Positions 1 to 14,200 of a DNA stretch of 64,000 bases are shown here, one piece after another (the first letter of the stretch is position 1; each line of letters starts with the position of its first letter). The DNA lies in the NCBI GenBank assembly GCA_028015205.1, contig CM051520.1:38763494-38827493 (forward strand), written 5' to 3'. This stretch comes from Mytilisepta virgata (lineage: Eukaryota; Mollusca; Bivalvia; Mytilida; Mytilidae). Made by a program: the position numbers and the translations under genes. The notes under the pieces were generated by a model. The model did no database searches. It saw only the letters and a list, made by a program, of their open reading frames with translations, and had not been told where the DNA came from.

Positions 1-129
1 TAAACTGTTACAAATCAAGCAAATTAGATTTTCCTTCAACATTATTTCAAGCCACCCATTTGAACACCCACAACTTTACAACACCAAACAACTAACATGA
101 TTTTTTTCTGTATGGAAATCTCGTTAAAA

Positions 130-2250
130 CTAGAGGCTCTCAAGAGCCTGTATCGCTCACCTGGATTTAACTTTTCACCTTGAGCAGACCTACAAATTTA
201 AGTGTTGCAGTCAATTTGGCTGGTTTTTCTATGGGATTCTATGTTAAACTAATTTCCGCTGTGGCAGTCATCTTGGTTAAGTCCAGGTCAACGGATACAT
301 TTCTAAAAGAGAACCATCTAAGGACCATTTCTGCTAAGTCTTGTTCCAACTGGCTAAGCAGTTTCAGACAAGAAGATTTTTAAATGAAATTTCCTATAGG
401 GTCCAATATTTAACAAAGTTTGGTGTGGCAGCCATCTTGGTTGACAATCCGGGTGATTGGACAAATTTCTGAAAGAGGACCTCCTAAGGACCAATGCTGC
501 CAAGTCTGGCTCCAATATGTCAAGTGGTTTCAGACAAGAAGATTTTTCAATGAATTTTCCTATGGGGCCCTATGTTAAACTAAGTTTGGGTGTGGCGGCC
601 ATCTTGGTTGACAGTCTGGGTCATCGCACAAAATTCTGAAAGAGTACCATCTAAGGACCATTGCTACCAAGTCTAATTCTAATTGACTTAGTAGTTTCAG
701 ACGAGAAGATTTTTGAGCGAATTTCCCATAGGGTCCTTTGTTAAACTAAGTTCTGCTGTGGCGGCCATCTTGGTTCACAGTCCATGAAATCAGACACATT
801 TCTGAAAAAGGAACTCCTAAGGACCAATGCCGCCAAGTCCTGCTCCAATATGTCAAGTGGTTTCAGACAAGAAGATTTTTCAATGAATTTTCCTATGGGG
901 CCCTGTGTTAAATTAAGTTTGGTTGTGGCGGCCATCTTGGTTGACAGTCCGGGTCATCACACAAAATTCTAAAAAAAGACCATCTAAGGACCTTTGCTAC
1001 CAAGTCTAATTCTAATGGGCTTAGTGGTTTCAGACGAGAAGATTTTTGAGTGAATTTCCCATAGGGTCCTATGTTAAACTAAGTTCTGCTGTGGCGGCCA
1101 TCTTGGTTCACAGTCCACGAAATCAGATATATTTCTCAAAGAGGACCTCCTAAGGACCAATGCCGCCAAGTCTGCTCCAATATGTCAAGTGGTTTCGGAG
1201 AAGAGGATTTTTCAATGAATTTTCCTATAGAGCCCTATGTTAAACTAAGTTCGGTTGTGGCGGCCATCTTGGTTGACAGTCCGGGTCATTGGACACATCT
1301 CTGTAAGAGGACCATCTAAGGACAATTGCTGCCAAGTCTTATTCCAATTGGTCAAGTGGTTTAAGACAAGAAGATTTCTCAATGAATTTTCCAATAGGGC
1401 CCTATGTTAAACTAAGTGCGGCTGTGGCAGCCATCTTGGTAAACATTCCGGGTCATTTGACATATTTCTGAAAGAGAACCTCCTAAGAACTATTACTGCC
1501 AACTTTGGTTCCAACTGGACTTGTAGTTTCATATAAGAAGATTTTTGAAAGTCACCCCTCCCCCCCCTTTTTTTTCTATTTTTAGTAACAGCAGCCATCT
1601 CGGTTGGAAGTCTGGGATGTCAGCCATAATTTTGGAAGGGGGCCACCCAAGGATCATTCCAACAAAGTTTGGTCTCAATTGGCAAAGTGGTTTGAGAAGA
1701 AAAGATCTTTAAAGGAAAGTTTACGCTGGATGCTTTCTTTAAAGGGCAAAAACTCCTATAAGGGGTCAATCAATGATTTTGGTCATGTTGACTTATTTAT
1801 AGATCTTACTTTGTTGAACATTTTTGCTGTTTACAATTTGTCTTTATCTATAATAATATTCAAGATAATAACCTAAAACTGCAAAATTTCCTTAAAATTA
1901 ACAATGCAGGGGCAATAACCCAACAAAGGGTTGACCGATTCGTCTGAAAATTTCATGGCAGGTAGATCTTGATCCTGCTCTAATTGCTTTAGTTTTTGAG
2001 ATATAAGACAAAAACTGCAGTTTACCCCTATGTTCTATTTTTAGCCATGTCGGCCATGTTGGTCGGCAGGCTGGGTCATCGGACCTAATTTTTAAACTAG
2101 ATATCCTAATGATGCTTATGGCCAAGTTTGGTTCAATTTGGCCCAGTAGTTTCAGAGGAGAAGATTTTTGTAAAAGTTAACGGACGACGGACGACGGACG
2201 CCAAGTGATGAGATAAGCTCACTTGACCCTTTGGGTCAGGTGAGCTAAAA
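130..2250 (+). mobile_element. Long tandem-structured repeat element, family 1, copy a
   Basis: The left end begins ctagaggctctcaagagcc and leads into gtatcgctcacctg; the right end finishes with a gctcacttg...caggtgagctaaaa stem-loop. The interior is a tandem series of units of about 167 bp, each with a 'ccatcttggtt' block (near 432, 600, 767, 934, 1098, 1267 and 1431), followed by a different 3' part that ends in a gacgacgga-rich run. No open coding frame is credible; the short ORFs are repeat shadows. Three more copies occur in this window. I recognise the end sequences as common bivalve repeats but do not know a superfamily name. It lies just downstream of INTS2 exon 9, inside the following intron. 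Confidence 0.75.
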
Positions 2251-2257
2251 AACTTAC

Positions 2258-5200
2258 TCTTCAAATTCCTCCTGGATGTCCATCAACCATCTAATCCAAT
2301 CGATAGCTTGTTTCTCTTGATCACCATTCCTAAGGTAAATATACAGTAAAAAAAAATAATAGAAAAGTTTTCAGCTGAAAACCACCATCTTACAAATTCT
2401 CAAACACAAAATGTCTCCAAAAATTTACTGGTACTGCTAAAAAAAACAAATTTGCCTTTCACTTAGATAAATTAAAGCTGAATGGAACATTAACATTAAA
2501 TTTTGTATAAATATTTGGAAATGTACAGGCTGTTAAGTTGATTGTTTGACTCACAATTGATTAACATCCAGTGGAATTTATCACATGCATACCAGGGCAA
2601 TAACAAGTTTTTATGATATGACTATGACCCTGTTTTGTACTAGACCTTTATGCTGAGCCAGATCATGAGCAAACAGTCATCATCAAGACTATCAACGCTG
2701 CTCAACACATTATTCTGACCCAAGGCCCAACAGTATTTGCTCTTACTTCTAAATGCTGCTTGCCTGTGGAGAAGCAGCATACACATGTATTAATTTTAAA
2801 GTCTTTGGTCTGACTATACAATTTTCCCAATTGGTATTTACATTGGTTATTGAAATTTTGTTTTAGTAAAATGAGTCATATTGTATAAAAGGCTTGATAC
2901 CAGATACAATTTTGAAAAAAGGGTCGCAAATAAAGGACAATTCTATCAAACTTTGATCCCAACTTGGAGATTAGTATAAGATGGGAAGTTTTTCAGAATG
3001 GCAGATTTAAGTATTTCTTTTTTTCAAGACAATTTTTTTCCCATTTTTGTCATACTGCTCCAAGAGTTACCTTTGGTCACAATTTTGAAAACTGGTGCAG
3101 TTGTTGCCAAGAAGATTTTTTTTTGCAAATGTTGAAAATAGTAGACTGATGCAAAGTCAAGGCAACAGTCCAGCTGTAGAGTAAAAGATGGCATCAAAGG
3201 CACTCTTAAAATGGTCTCTATAATCTTTACACTTACCCAAGTAAATATGGACAGAGTATAATCATTGACAATCCAAGGGAGACAAATCTGGCACCAGCTT
3301 TACTCAAAGGTGGATGAGAAGTAACAAGTCTTAACAGCAATTTCATTTCTTCATCTGAAAACCTAAATAAAAGATATACATATGGTCTCTTTACAACAAT
3401 GGAACTAGCTGGAGAGGAACACATTCAGAATTTGTTTTGATAAAAAGCACTATTAAAGACAGATATGGGGTAATCAATTTTGATTACTTTTACCCGGTAA
3501 TAAAAAAAAAATCGATTACAGCTGAACATTTTATAAGTAATTACAATTACTTTTCGATTTAAAAATTTTTTTTTCTTTTCAAGACCCCACATCTACTTTA
3601 CTTATACAAAACAGATATATAACATGAACTGGGCAAAATTTTTATCATGATCGTGTTATTATAAATTTGTTTATTTACTTCTTTAATCGAAATGTAATTA
3701 TAATTGCTTTGTCCAAAATGGTCAATTGCAATCAATTTATAAAATTAGATTGCTAATCGATTACACACTATTGCTACAAAAATGAATTATCAATCGATTA
3801 CCAGTATGAGTATTTGTTGCCCATCATTGATTACAGAAAGATGCTCAACAAAGGCGATATGATGCAGAGGTAAGTACATCAGAGTGTTAACATCACAGGA
3901 TAATCAACTACTTAAATCTGACATCAAAATATTAATGCCTGATGAAATAACTTAATTCACATTGTTTGGGGCTAAACTCCCTGTAAGTTTTGTTAACAAA
4001 CATCGATTTCGGTGTTACACCAACTTCAGACATAAATATATTTGAACTTTTGAAACAAAAAGTTTCAAATCATATTAGACAATCACTTTTGGGGGCTGCT
4101 AAAGTAAGGGGAAAGACACCATGCAGTGCCAAACACTTCGTAAGTCTAATCAGTGACCTCTAATATCTGAAGTACATGTAGCTGGAAGGTGATAACATAG
4201 AACAAGCATTCTGACAGTATTGCTGAGCAATACAATGTCCCCTACTGGCTTGAGCTGTGAGAAAACACACCAAATTCTCCTTGTCATGTGAATCGGATGC
4301 AGACGTATCCTAAAAATATGTTTGCAAGGAGTACACAATAATTACCCAATCAGCCTGAAACTCAAACTTGATCTGTAAATCATTATAAGCCTTCATACTA
4401 ACTAGAGACTCTAAATAGTCTGTATCGCTCACCTGCATTGAACTTTTCATCTTGAGCAGGACTAAAGATTTGGCTGATTTTTCTATAGGGTTCTATGTTC
4501 AATTAACTTCGGCTGTGGCAGCCAAGATGGTTAACAGTCTAGGTCTATGGACAAATTTCTAAAAGAGAACCATCTAAGGACCATTGCTACTAAGTCTAGT
4601 TCTAATTGGGTGAGTGGTTTCAGACAAGAAGATTTTTGAGTGAATTTCCCATAGGGTCCTATGTTGAACTAAGTTTGGCTCTGTCGGCCATCTTGGTTCA
4701 CAGTCCACAAAATCAGGCAATTCTGAAATAGGACCTCCTAAGGACCATTGCTGCAAAGTCTGGTTCCAATTGGTCAAGTGGTTTCAGACAAGAAGATTTT
4801 TCAATGAATTTTCCCATGGGGCCTTATGTTAAACTAAGTTGGGTTGTGGCAGCCACCTCGGTTGACAGTCCAGGTCATGGGACACAATTCTGAAAGAGGA
4901 CCATATAAGGAACACTGCTGCAAAGTCTGGTTTCAATTGGTAAAGTGGTTTCAGATAAAAAGATTTTTCAATGAATTTTCCCATAGGGTCCTATGTTGAA
5001 CTAAGTTCGGCTCTGTCGGCCATCTTGGTTCACAGTCCACAAAATCAGACAATTCTGAAATAGGACCTCCTAAGGACCATTGCTGCAAAGTCTGGTTCCA
5101 ATTGGTCAAGAGGTTTCAGATAAAATGATTTTTCAATGAATTTTCCCATAGGGCCCTAAGTTTAACTAAGTTCGGCTGTGGCTGCCATCTTGGTTAACAG

Positions 5201-8200
5201 TCCAGGTCATCAGACATCCTTCTAAAAGAGAACATATTAAGGACTATTACTACCAAGTTTGGTTGCAACTGTCCTTGTAGTTTCATAGAAGAAGATTTTG
5301 AAAATTCATCCCCCCCCCTTTTTCTATTTTTAGTAACAGCAGCCATGTCGGTTGGAAGTCAGGGATGCCAGACATAAGTTTTGAAAGGGGCCACCCAAGG
5401 ACCATTCCACTAAAGTTTGGTTCAAATTGGCCCAGTGGTTTCAGGGGAGTTGACAAAAAAGTAATGGCTCAATGTTAAACTAAGTCCAGTATGGCCATGT
5501 TGGATGGCGTTCGGGGAAACTGAACACAAATTTTAAAAGGGGCCACCCAAGGTGCATTCCACCAAATTTAGGTTCAAATTGGCCTAACGGTCTCCGAGAA
5601 GATAACGAAAATGTTAAAATTCCCATAGGGTCCAAGGTTAAACTATGTCCAACCATGGAAGCCATATTGGATGGTGCCCCGGAAAACCAAACATATATTT
5701 TAAAGGGGACCATCCAAGGACCATTCCACTTAAGTTTGGTTTAAATTGGTTCAGTGGTTTCAGAGGAGTTGATAAAAATCTGAAAAGTTTACGACGACGA
5801 CATATGACGACGACGGACGCAAAGTGATGAGAATAGCTCACATGGCCTTTTAGGCCAGGTGAGCTAAAAATAAGATCAATTGGTAAAACGTTTTGCAAAA
5901 AAGTATGGAAAACTAAAATTTTGACAATCTCCAAGAGCAATAACTCTCATAATAATTTTGCAATCAGTTTGAAAGTCAAATTTGATCTGTAGCTCATCAT
6001 TATTAACACACACACAAACTAGAGGCTCATAAGAGCCTGTATCGCTCACCTGAATTCAACTTGTCCACCTTAATAATCTAAGTGTAACAGTCCATTTTGC
6101 TGGTTTTTCCATAGAGTCCTATGTTAAACTAAGTTCGGCTGTGGCAGTTATCTTGGTTAACAGTCCAGGTCATTGGACACAATTCTGAAAGAGGACCATT
6201 TAAGAACCATTGGTGACGAGTCTGGTTTCAATTGCCCCTATATGATTTCAGACAAGAAGATTTTTAAATGAATTTTGGAGTTGAGTCCTATGTTAAATTC
6301 AGTTCAGCTGAGGCAGCCATCTTGGTCCAGGTCATCAAACACAATTCTGAAAGAGGACCATCAGTGTTCTCCCCAGAAAATTCTAAAGGCGCAAAATCAT
6401 AGCGCGCGAATGACATTTTAAATTGATATAAACGAAGGGCAAACATTGTGTATATAAAAAACATGTATTGACAAACAGAAAATAGTATGTGTATAAACAA
6501 CGGCAGGGCTTTTCAAGTCAAATGTGTCAACATACATGTATGTTTTAATCTTTGAAATTATTTTATTCCGGGTGACAGTATGCAGATATGTAGGTAAGGT
6601 TGTGTGTTTAATTGCAGTCATTCTGATCGTTTTGACATGTGAATGGGTGATTTTCCATTTCCGATCGCTTGTTTATATTTTTGACAACAGCCATTCATGA
6701 TGGTTTTATTTCTTAATCCAAAAACTTACACAAGTGCAATTATTTCATAAAATCCATATTTTTTAGAAGTTTTAACACATTTTTTGCATGCTTTTTTGTA
6801 TTTAACAGTCGGTATAAATAGAAGTGTTAAAGGTCAAATGTCGTCGCTTTCAACCAACAGAAAACGTAGATCTATTTTTACTTCTGTGGAAATACACATC
6901 TTGTTTTTTAACTGAATATACATATTTCGGCTATCCATAATAGATAATTACCGATTCTACAATTTCTATTGACAAGTAAATTTAAATACCTATTAATTGC
7001 AATGCAAACAGAAGTGCTTGGATGTTGTCAAATACTTCTTTATTGCAAACTGACTTTTAATTACGATGACGCTGTGGTCATTTAAGACACTGCGGTGAAT
7101 GACAACTTCAAAGGGAAGGCACTGCGGGACCATAGCGCCAAATGTGGCTGGGGAGAACGCTGACCATCTAAGTACTATTGCTGCCAGTTTTAGTTCAAAT
7201 TGGCTCAGTGGTTTCAGACAAGAAGATTTTTAAATGAATTTTTCCTTAGGGTCCTATTGTTAAACTTGTTCAGCTGTGGCGTATATTGAACCCCCTACTA
7301 TACACCTCCAATTTCAAAAATCATAGCTATTCTAACTCCTTTACATAGTAATAATACTCCAATAAGTAGTTGGTATGTATTTAACATGCTTATAAAGATG
7401 TTTGAAAAATTTTAATCTGCCATGGTATATTGAACCCCTTACTATACACCTCTAATTTCATAAAAATCATGGCCAACATATTGTACATTAGATAATCTGC
7501 AATACTTTTTACCTAAAACAGGGGGGTTCAATTTTCCATGGTGGGGTTCAAAATACCAAATGGGAAAAATGAAACTGAGGTCAAAATACCATGTGGTATA
7601 ATGAACCCGGGGTCAATTTTCCACATGGTATTTTGACCCCGGGTTCACTTTTCAGGGGGTTCAAAATACCATATGACATCGGCCATCTTTGTTAACAGTC
7701 TGGGTCATCGGACAAGTTTCTGACAGGACATCCTCAGGACCATTGTTGCCAAGTCTGGTTCCAACGGGCCATGTAGTTTCATAGAAGAAGATTTTAAAAT
7801 TTTATCCCCCCTTTTTTCTATTTTTAGTCACAGCAACCATATCAGTTGGTAGTCGGGGATGCCGGACATACTTTTGGAAGGGGGCCACCAAAGGTCCATT
7901 CCACCAAAGTTTGGACCTAAATTGGCCCAGTGGTTTCAGCGGAGAAGATCTTTAAAGGAAAGTTTATTGCGGACGCTGTCTTTAAAGGGCAAAGCACCTA
8001 TAAGGGGTCAATTGTTGATTTTGGTCATGCTGACTTACCTGTAGATCTTAGTTTGTTGAACGTTTTTGCTGTTTACAGTTTGTCTTTATCTATAATAATA
8101 TTCAAGATAGTAACTTAAAACTGCAAAATTTCCTTAAAATAAACAATTCAGGGGCAATAACCCAACATGGCAGTTAGATCTTGACCTTAAGAACCTTTTT

Positions 8201-11200
8201 ACCCGTCAGTTTTGCTGTAAATGCTTTAGTTTTTGAGATATTAGCCAAAAACCGCAGTTTACCCCTTTTCTATTTCTAGCCATGTCGGCCATAGCGGGGT
8301 CATCAGATTTATTTTTTAAACTAGATACCCTAATGATGCTTGTGGCCAAGTTTGGTTCCATTTGGCCCAGTAGTTTCAGAGGAGAAGATTTTTGTAAAAG
8401 TTCATGTACGACGACGATGGACGTCAAGTGATGAGAATAGCTCACTATTTGGTTACTTTGGTAAAAGGGTTTGCAAAAAAAGTCCGGAAAACTATTATTC
8501 TAGCAAAAATTCCTATTTCCAAGGGCTATTACTCTTGCACTAAATATCCGATCAGCTTGATCTGTAACTCAGTATTATAAGCTCACATACCAAAAATAAG
8601 ATCATTTGGTAAAAGCTTTTGCGAAAAAAGTCCGGAAAACTTTTATTTTGGCAATAATTCCTACTTCCAAGGGCAATAACTCTCACAATAATTATCCGAT
8701 CAGTGTGAAACTGTGCTGAATGTCACATATCAGTATTCATTAAAATATTCTATTATTGTACTTTTGTGCACCATGTTGTTCAAATGTACATATATTCACA
8801 CTTTTATTATCTGTTAACATGTTGTACTTACATACCACATGTGGGGGATTAAGTGAAATAAAATGTCTTTATGTCTTTTTGAAACTCAAACTTGATCTGT
8901 AACTCATCATTATAAGCTTACATACCAAAAATAAGATCAGTTGGTTAAACGGTTTCTGAAAAAAGTCCGGAAAACTGTAGTTTGACTGATGGACGGACAG
9001 AATGCAAACCTATAGTCCCCATCAGCGTTCCCGGTAGAGGACTAAAAAAAAAACCAAAGAAACAATATCTGTCTGTCTGGTAATTTCCAAATTCAATGTG
9101 TCTAAATCAAAATGTGAATTCAGTTTTTTATCCCAAATTGAATTTTGTATGGTCCTTTATCGTTTTAAAAAAATCTCAGTACTTACTTTAAACCTCCCAT
9201 AGCCTTCATTACACAATACAGTCTTATATAGGAACTAGCCTGTAGAATTTGACTCTCTGATATTGCCTCTCCACTATTGGGTAATATTGATATCACATGT
9301 TCCAATAGATGAAGTCTTAAAGCCTGTAATGTAGAGGCTTGTGGGTCCTGTCTTTTCTGAAATTATAATAGAAAATGTAAGAAAAATATATAGGTTATCA
9401 TCTACTTTATCAATTATTTACTGTTAATAATATTTTTACAAACTGGATATTCTAACTGCAGGCAGATCCTGATATACTGAAGTAAAATCTGGTCTGCTTT
9501 AAATTGTACAGCTCAGTTATTGTTGTATTGAACCTAAATTGGTTTGTGATATAAAGCATCGCAAAATTAAAAAATAAAAATAAAGAGTATTCAAAAAGCA
9601 GTGTCGTAATTCACACAAATCAGTGTCCAATGGGCACTGTGCCCCACTTGCAAACAAACACCTAAATCATGATCGGTTAACTGTGACATTGAGGGGGCAC
9701 CATCCCTTTGACCTATAATAATAATCTACGAGAGATTATATGAAATATACTTACCTTTTGACCATGCTTCACATATTGTGAAAACCAGTTTCTAACATTC
9801 AATTTGCTACTAAGTAATAAACCACACACAAAAGCAATCACATCTGCAGTTTTGTCTTTTATATCCATAATAACACCATGGTAGTCTTTACTAGTCAGCA
9901 AGGTCAAGGCCACTGCTAGTCCAGGCATAGTACAATGTTCAACCTAAAACAGAAAGTACAAGGTACAAAATTTACTGACAAAAAATTATGAAATCATAAT
10001 TTGGACAGAAAGTAAAGAACTGAATGCAAAAAGGAGACAGTCAGTATGATTTGATCTTGGAAATATAATGAGGCTACAATCATGTTGATCACCTCACCTT
10101 ACATAAGATCCCATGGATGGTACAGCTAGACAGATATATATGTAAAATGGTTCTAAATGGTAAAATTTGCAAAAGAAAAGAGCAGTCAAAAAATGCAAAA
10201 TTCAAAATCTCAGTAAGCTTTGAAGAAAACACCAATCAATCACACTTTAGTTTGTGCCATATCCATTATTTTGCTGAACTTAACCAGGTGTATAACGTGT
10301 AGCTTGGTTGGAAAATCGGTTAAGTGTAATAATGACATCCTATATGAACCTTAAACAAATAAAAGTATTCGTATTAAAAACATGCAACTGTTTCTGGTCA
10401 AACACTTTGTAGTTCCCTATATTATAATACATGTATATGGCTTTCATTTTTAAATAAACGTGCTCTCCAGTCGCCTTTTAAATTTTTTGTTCACTGATAC
10501 AAGGATGCCTCACATGCGTTGTTGATTCTCATCTAACGTCTATTTTGGGCTTGGGAAGTAATAAACACCATCTTCCATGAACAACAACTTATAATTGATC
10601 GTAATTTAATCATGTGAATTATCAAAAACATGTTAACAACAATGTGTCTTAATAAATATCGATAATATTTACATTCATTTAAGCAATGTCTATTATCAGC
10701 ATATTGGACAATATTTCAACCTGTAAAAATTTTATACCACTACGGCCGGAAAACATAGTGCCACAATTATTTGGATAGCACTACAGCCAAAGTATATAGC
10801 ACTAAGGGCTTGGGGAGCTCACTATGAAGAGTGATGGCATTAGCTCACATGTGTTCAGAGAAGTTAAAAACAGCTCATTAAATTTGACATACACAAAGAG
10901 CTCTGATATTCAGCATTTCTCCTGGGTTCATTGTACAAAGATTTAACAGAACTTCCATCCTCCGACGTCCACTCATGGATTCTTCATCCTGTGTTTCTCC
11001 ATTGGATACCAAACTGGTACAAACTGAAACATTTCATATTATAGTTAAATCAAATGCTGCACTCTTGATACTCTTTTGAATGTGGCCTTAAAATGCTTCT
11101 AGTACCCTCTTTAATTCTTTTAAATTAAACCCTTTCTCGATCCTAATTTTTGTAATTTTAATAATTACTTGATTACAGGGTGTACCTGGAAACTGAAAAT

Positions 11201-14200
11201 AATATCAAATGTTTCATCTCTGAAGAATTTATTTCATGCTGTCCCCCCGAGAAAAACAATTACTCACTGAAATTGCCCTCACTTAGACAAATTACCATGC
11301 CTTCACAAATAGGGAAAACACTACACCTTATTCATTTTTATGTTACCAGATTAGTTACAATTTCTTATATGGCAAATTCAGTTCAATATGATTAAGATCA
11401 ACATAACACAATAACCAAACTCCCCCTAATATCAGGAAAAATTATCAGCAAGTGACACAAAGCCCTGATAAAGGACATGATTGTGTAAATCATTGTATTA
11501 AATCAAAAATTACTTTTTAATCCTCATGTTGTGCATTTTTTTCCCCCGCATAATTATTTTTAAGATATAGACATTAGATGAGAAATATATAAATATAGCA
11601 TATATGGTGTCTGAAAATACTAACCTTCTTTAAAACTATCTGGTGAGTTCGCAACAAGTCTGCATAATAACCATCCTCCATTAGGTAAATGTAACAGTGT
11701 CTCCGCTACATCTTTTATTTGCAATAGGGACGGTAACTCTAAAAATAAATATTAATCATTCAAAATAATAATAAAACAAATAGGCCATTAATGATACTTC
11801 ACAAAAATTATAATAATAATCAGAGTTAAGGGTGTGTTGTATTGGAAAGGGAACAACTCATAAAAACAGACAATTGACTTTCGGCTGTGATTAAGTCACG
11901 AGGAGGTCCACTATGGTGTTTATATTTTATGGAATTATAGACGTGCACAGACAATTTATATGTAATATATGTGAAAACAGAAGGTCCTTTTGCATTGGCC
12001 CTTGGTTTATTCTCCTGCTGAACAACCTGTAAAGCTTGCTCATCTGGATAAGGGACAAGGTGGACGTATAATGTGGGGAGAATCACACATAAATATACTG
12101 TTATTAATCAGTATTATTGTTTAAAAAAGAAGTATTATCTGTATTTATGTATCAAATCAATGTGTTGTATTGTGTTGTCATTATATATGCCTCTTAAATG
12201 GGGCCCTTAATCGGTAATAAAAAATTTGAACTTGAACTTGAACTATATCTACAATTTAACAAGACAACTTATATTTCATTTGTCATAACAAACTAGAGGC
12301 ACCTCCAACCTTTTTGCAAATCTGACTTACCCTGCCATGAAAACATATATGATCTTCAGAAGGAATTTATGAAACTAAGAAACATACTGTTAATTTTTGA
12401 CATACATGTATACGTCACTTTGTATTTTACATGGTTTTTTTTAACTGATTATAGTGAAGTGTAAAAAATAAATCTCATAAAACCATAAAATGAGAGATAA
12501 AGTCCAAATGCTGATTTATTAGGAGCATAAACTTTGAAAATTTCATGGCCTTCGACAAAATGTCAGAACATATTCGTAGATAGAAGAGAGTTCCTTTACA
12601 TCTTCATATCAAACAATTATGTAAACATCACGTAAATATCCATAGATTTTGACATTGTATCATGTCTTCTAGCATGTTCGAAATTTATAAATTTCCAACC
12701 TGCTTGTGCAATACACAACACATCGGACACTTCTTCCAAATGCACAATACTTTCCAACAACTCTGATGTCTTAAAATAAAATTCTAATTTACTTTCTTTC
12801 ATCTGAAATATAAAATAAATAACTTTAATATGAGTCTCTCTTTGACACAAAATTTCATAACAGTAACCAATGAGGCTAATTTCTTGTGAAATAAACTTAA
12901 TGTATTGGGGAGATAGAGAAAACTTGAGAAAGTTTTGACATGTGCATTCTAGCATAAAATGTAGGCCATAATGTTCAAATATTGTCAATGTTGGTTTGTA
13001 CTATCTAAGATGACTGTAGATATGAAAGATCATTGATGCGTGTATAGGTTGTTTTAAAAAAACCATTGTAGACCTAAATGCAAAAATTTAACCAAAGTTA
13101 AGCACGAATAAAATGTAGGTCATGGTGACTCAAATGTTTGTGTTGTGATACATAAAATAACCAATTTCGTTTCTGAGAAGTGAACCTAAATGCAAAAACT
13201 TCACAGAATCACTCATGAATGAAATATAAGTTATAGTGAAAAATTTGTTGAAGAAACACACTATATGATGTAATGGGATTACAGTGATGAAGTATCACTG
13301 ATATAACATGATATGTTCTTAAAGTATGAAATGAGTCACTCATGTGTTAAATGTAGGTCAAAATGACCAAAATGTTGTTCAACTGGGAACTGTGGTATAA
13401 GAGAATTGTAGTGGTAAATGAAAGATTTGGGAAAAATTTAACATGGACTAGGCAAAATATATATACATCATCTGCATTTGTACATGTATATGGGACATAA
13501 AGAGAAAAACTTTAGATTCAAGTAGTGTTATCTGCATTTTGTCATATTTTTTTTCTTCATAATAATTAAAACACAGCATGCACATTCATTTATGAATTTA
13601 CAATATAACTCACTGAAGTAATCTTTGTCTCATGTTTGTAGGGATTTTGTTTTAAAAATTTATTCACAATAATCCTTCTTATATATTAATTATTTTAGCA
13701 AATCACATTATATTTTGTATTGGCAAAAGTTCAAATGTTTCAAATACAGATATACCGCAACAATCTGGATATTAACCTGTGAGGCTACAAACAGAAGCTC
13801 ACTCAACAGCAGACGTATTCTTCGAGCATGATCACTTCTTTCAAATTCCATTGTTAATCCACCCTGTAACTGAGAAATCAATACACTTTCTGTTTGTGAT
13901 GTACCAACTTTTGTTCTGTAAAAAAATAAAATCAATAAATACAATCTGTCTTTAAACAATGTTAAAAGATCTTCCTACATATTGTTCATTTGGCATCAAA
14001 ATTAACAAGACTGTTTTACATAATCAATTGTTGGGCCAATTAAAATTCATCAACACATTTTCATTTTTAAATCATCATGTCCAATTTTTTTAATTTTTTT
14101 TATTTTTATGATTTTCTATTTTCTTAATTTTTTCTTAAGTGTTTTCGATCATGATTCTGGTTAGACTCCATTAATTATCCTCAGTTTAAAGAAATGCACC

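Larger units (their letters stand above)
6019..8446 (+). mobile_element. Family 1 repeat element, copy c, with two nested insertions
   Basis: Starts ctagaggctcataagagcc; its 3' gacgacgatgga/gaatagctcact end breaks off near 8446 into a family 2 unit. Two foreign segments interrupt its internal units: 6362-7162 (hAT-like ends) and about 7281-7680. Removing them restores the family consensus order of blocks. It lies in INTS2 intron 7. Confidence 0.65.

Noticed and set aside
12617..12988. 123-codon minus-strand frame taken as a single gene
   Set aside because: Only 12802-12700 is INTS2 exon 3; the rest reads through both splice sites into intron sequence.
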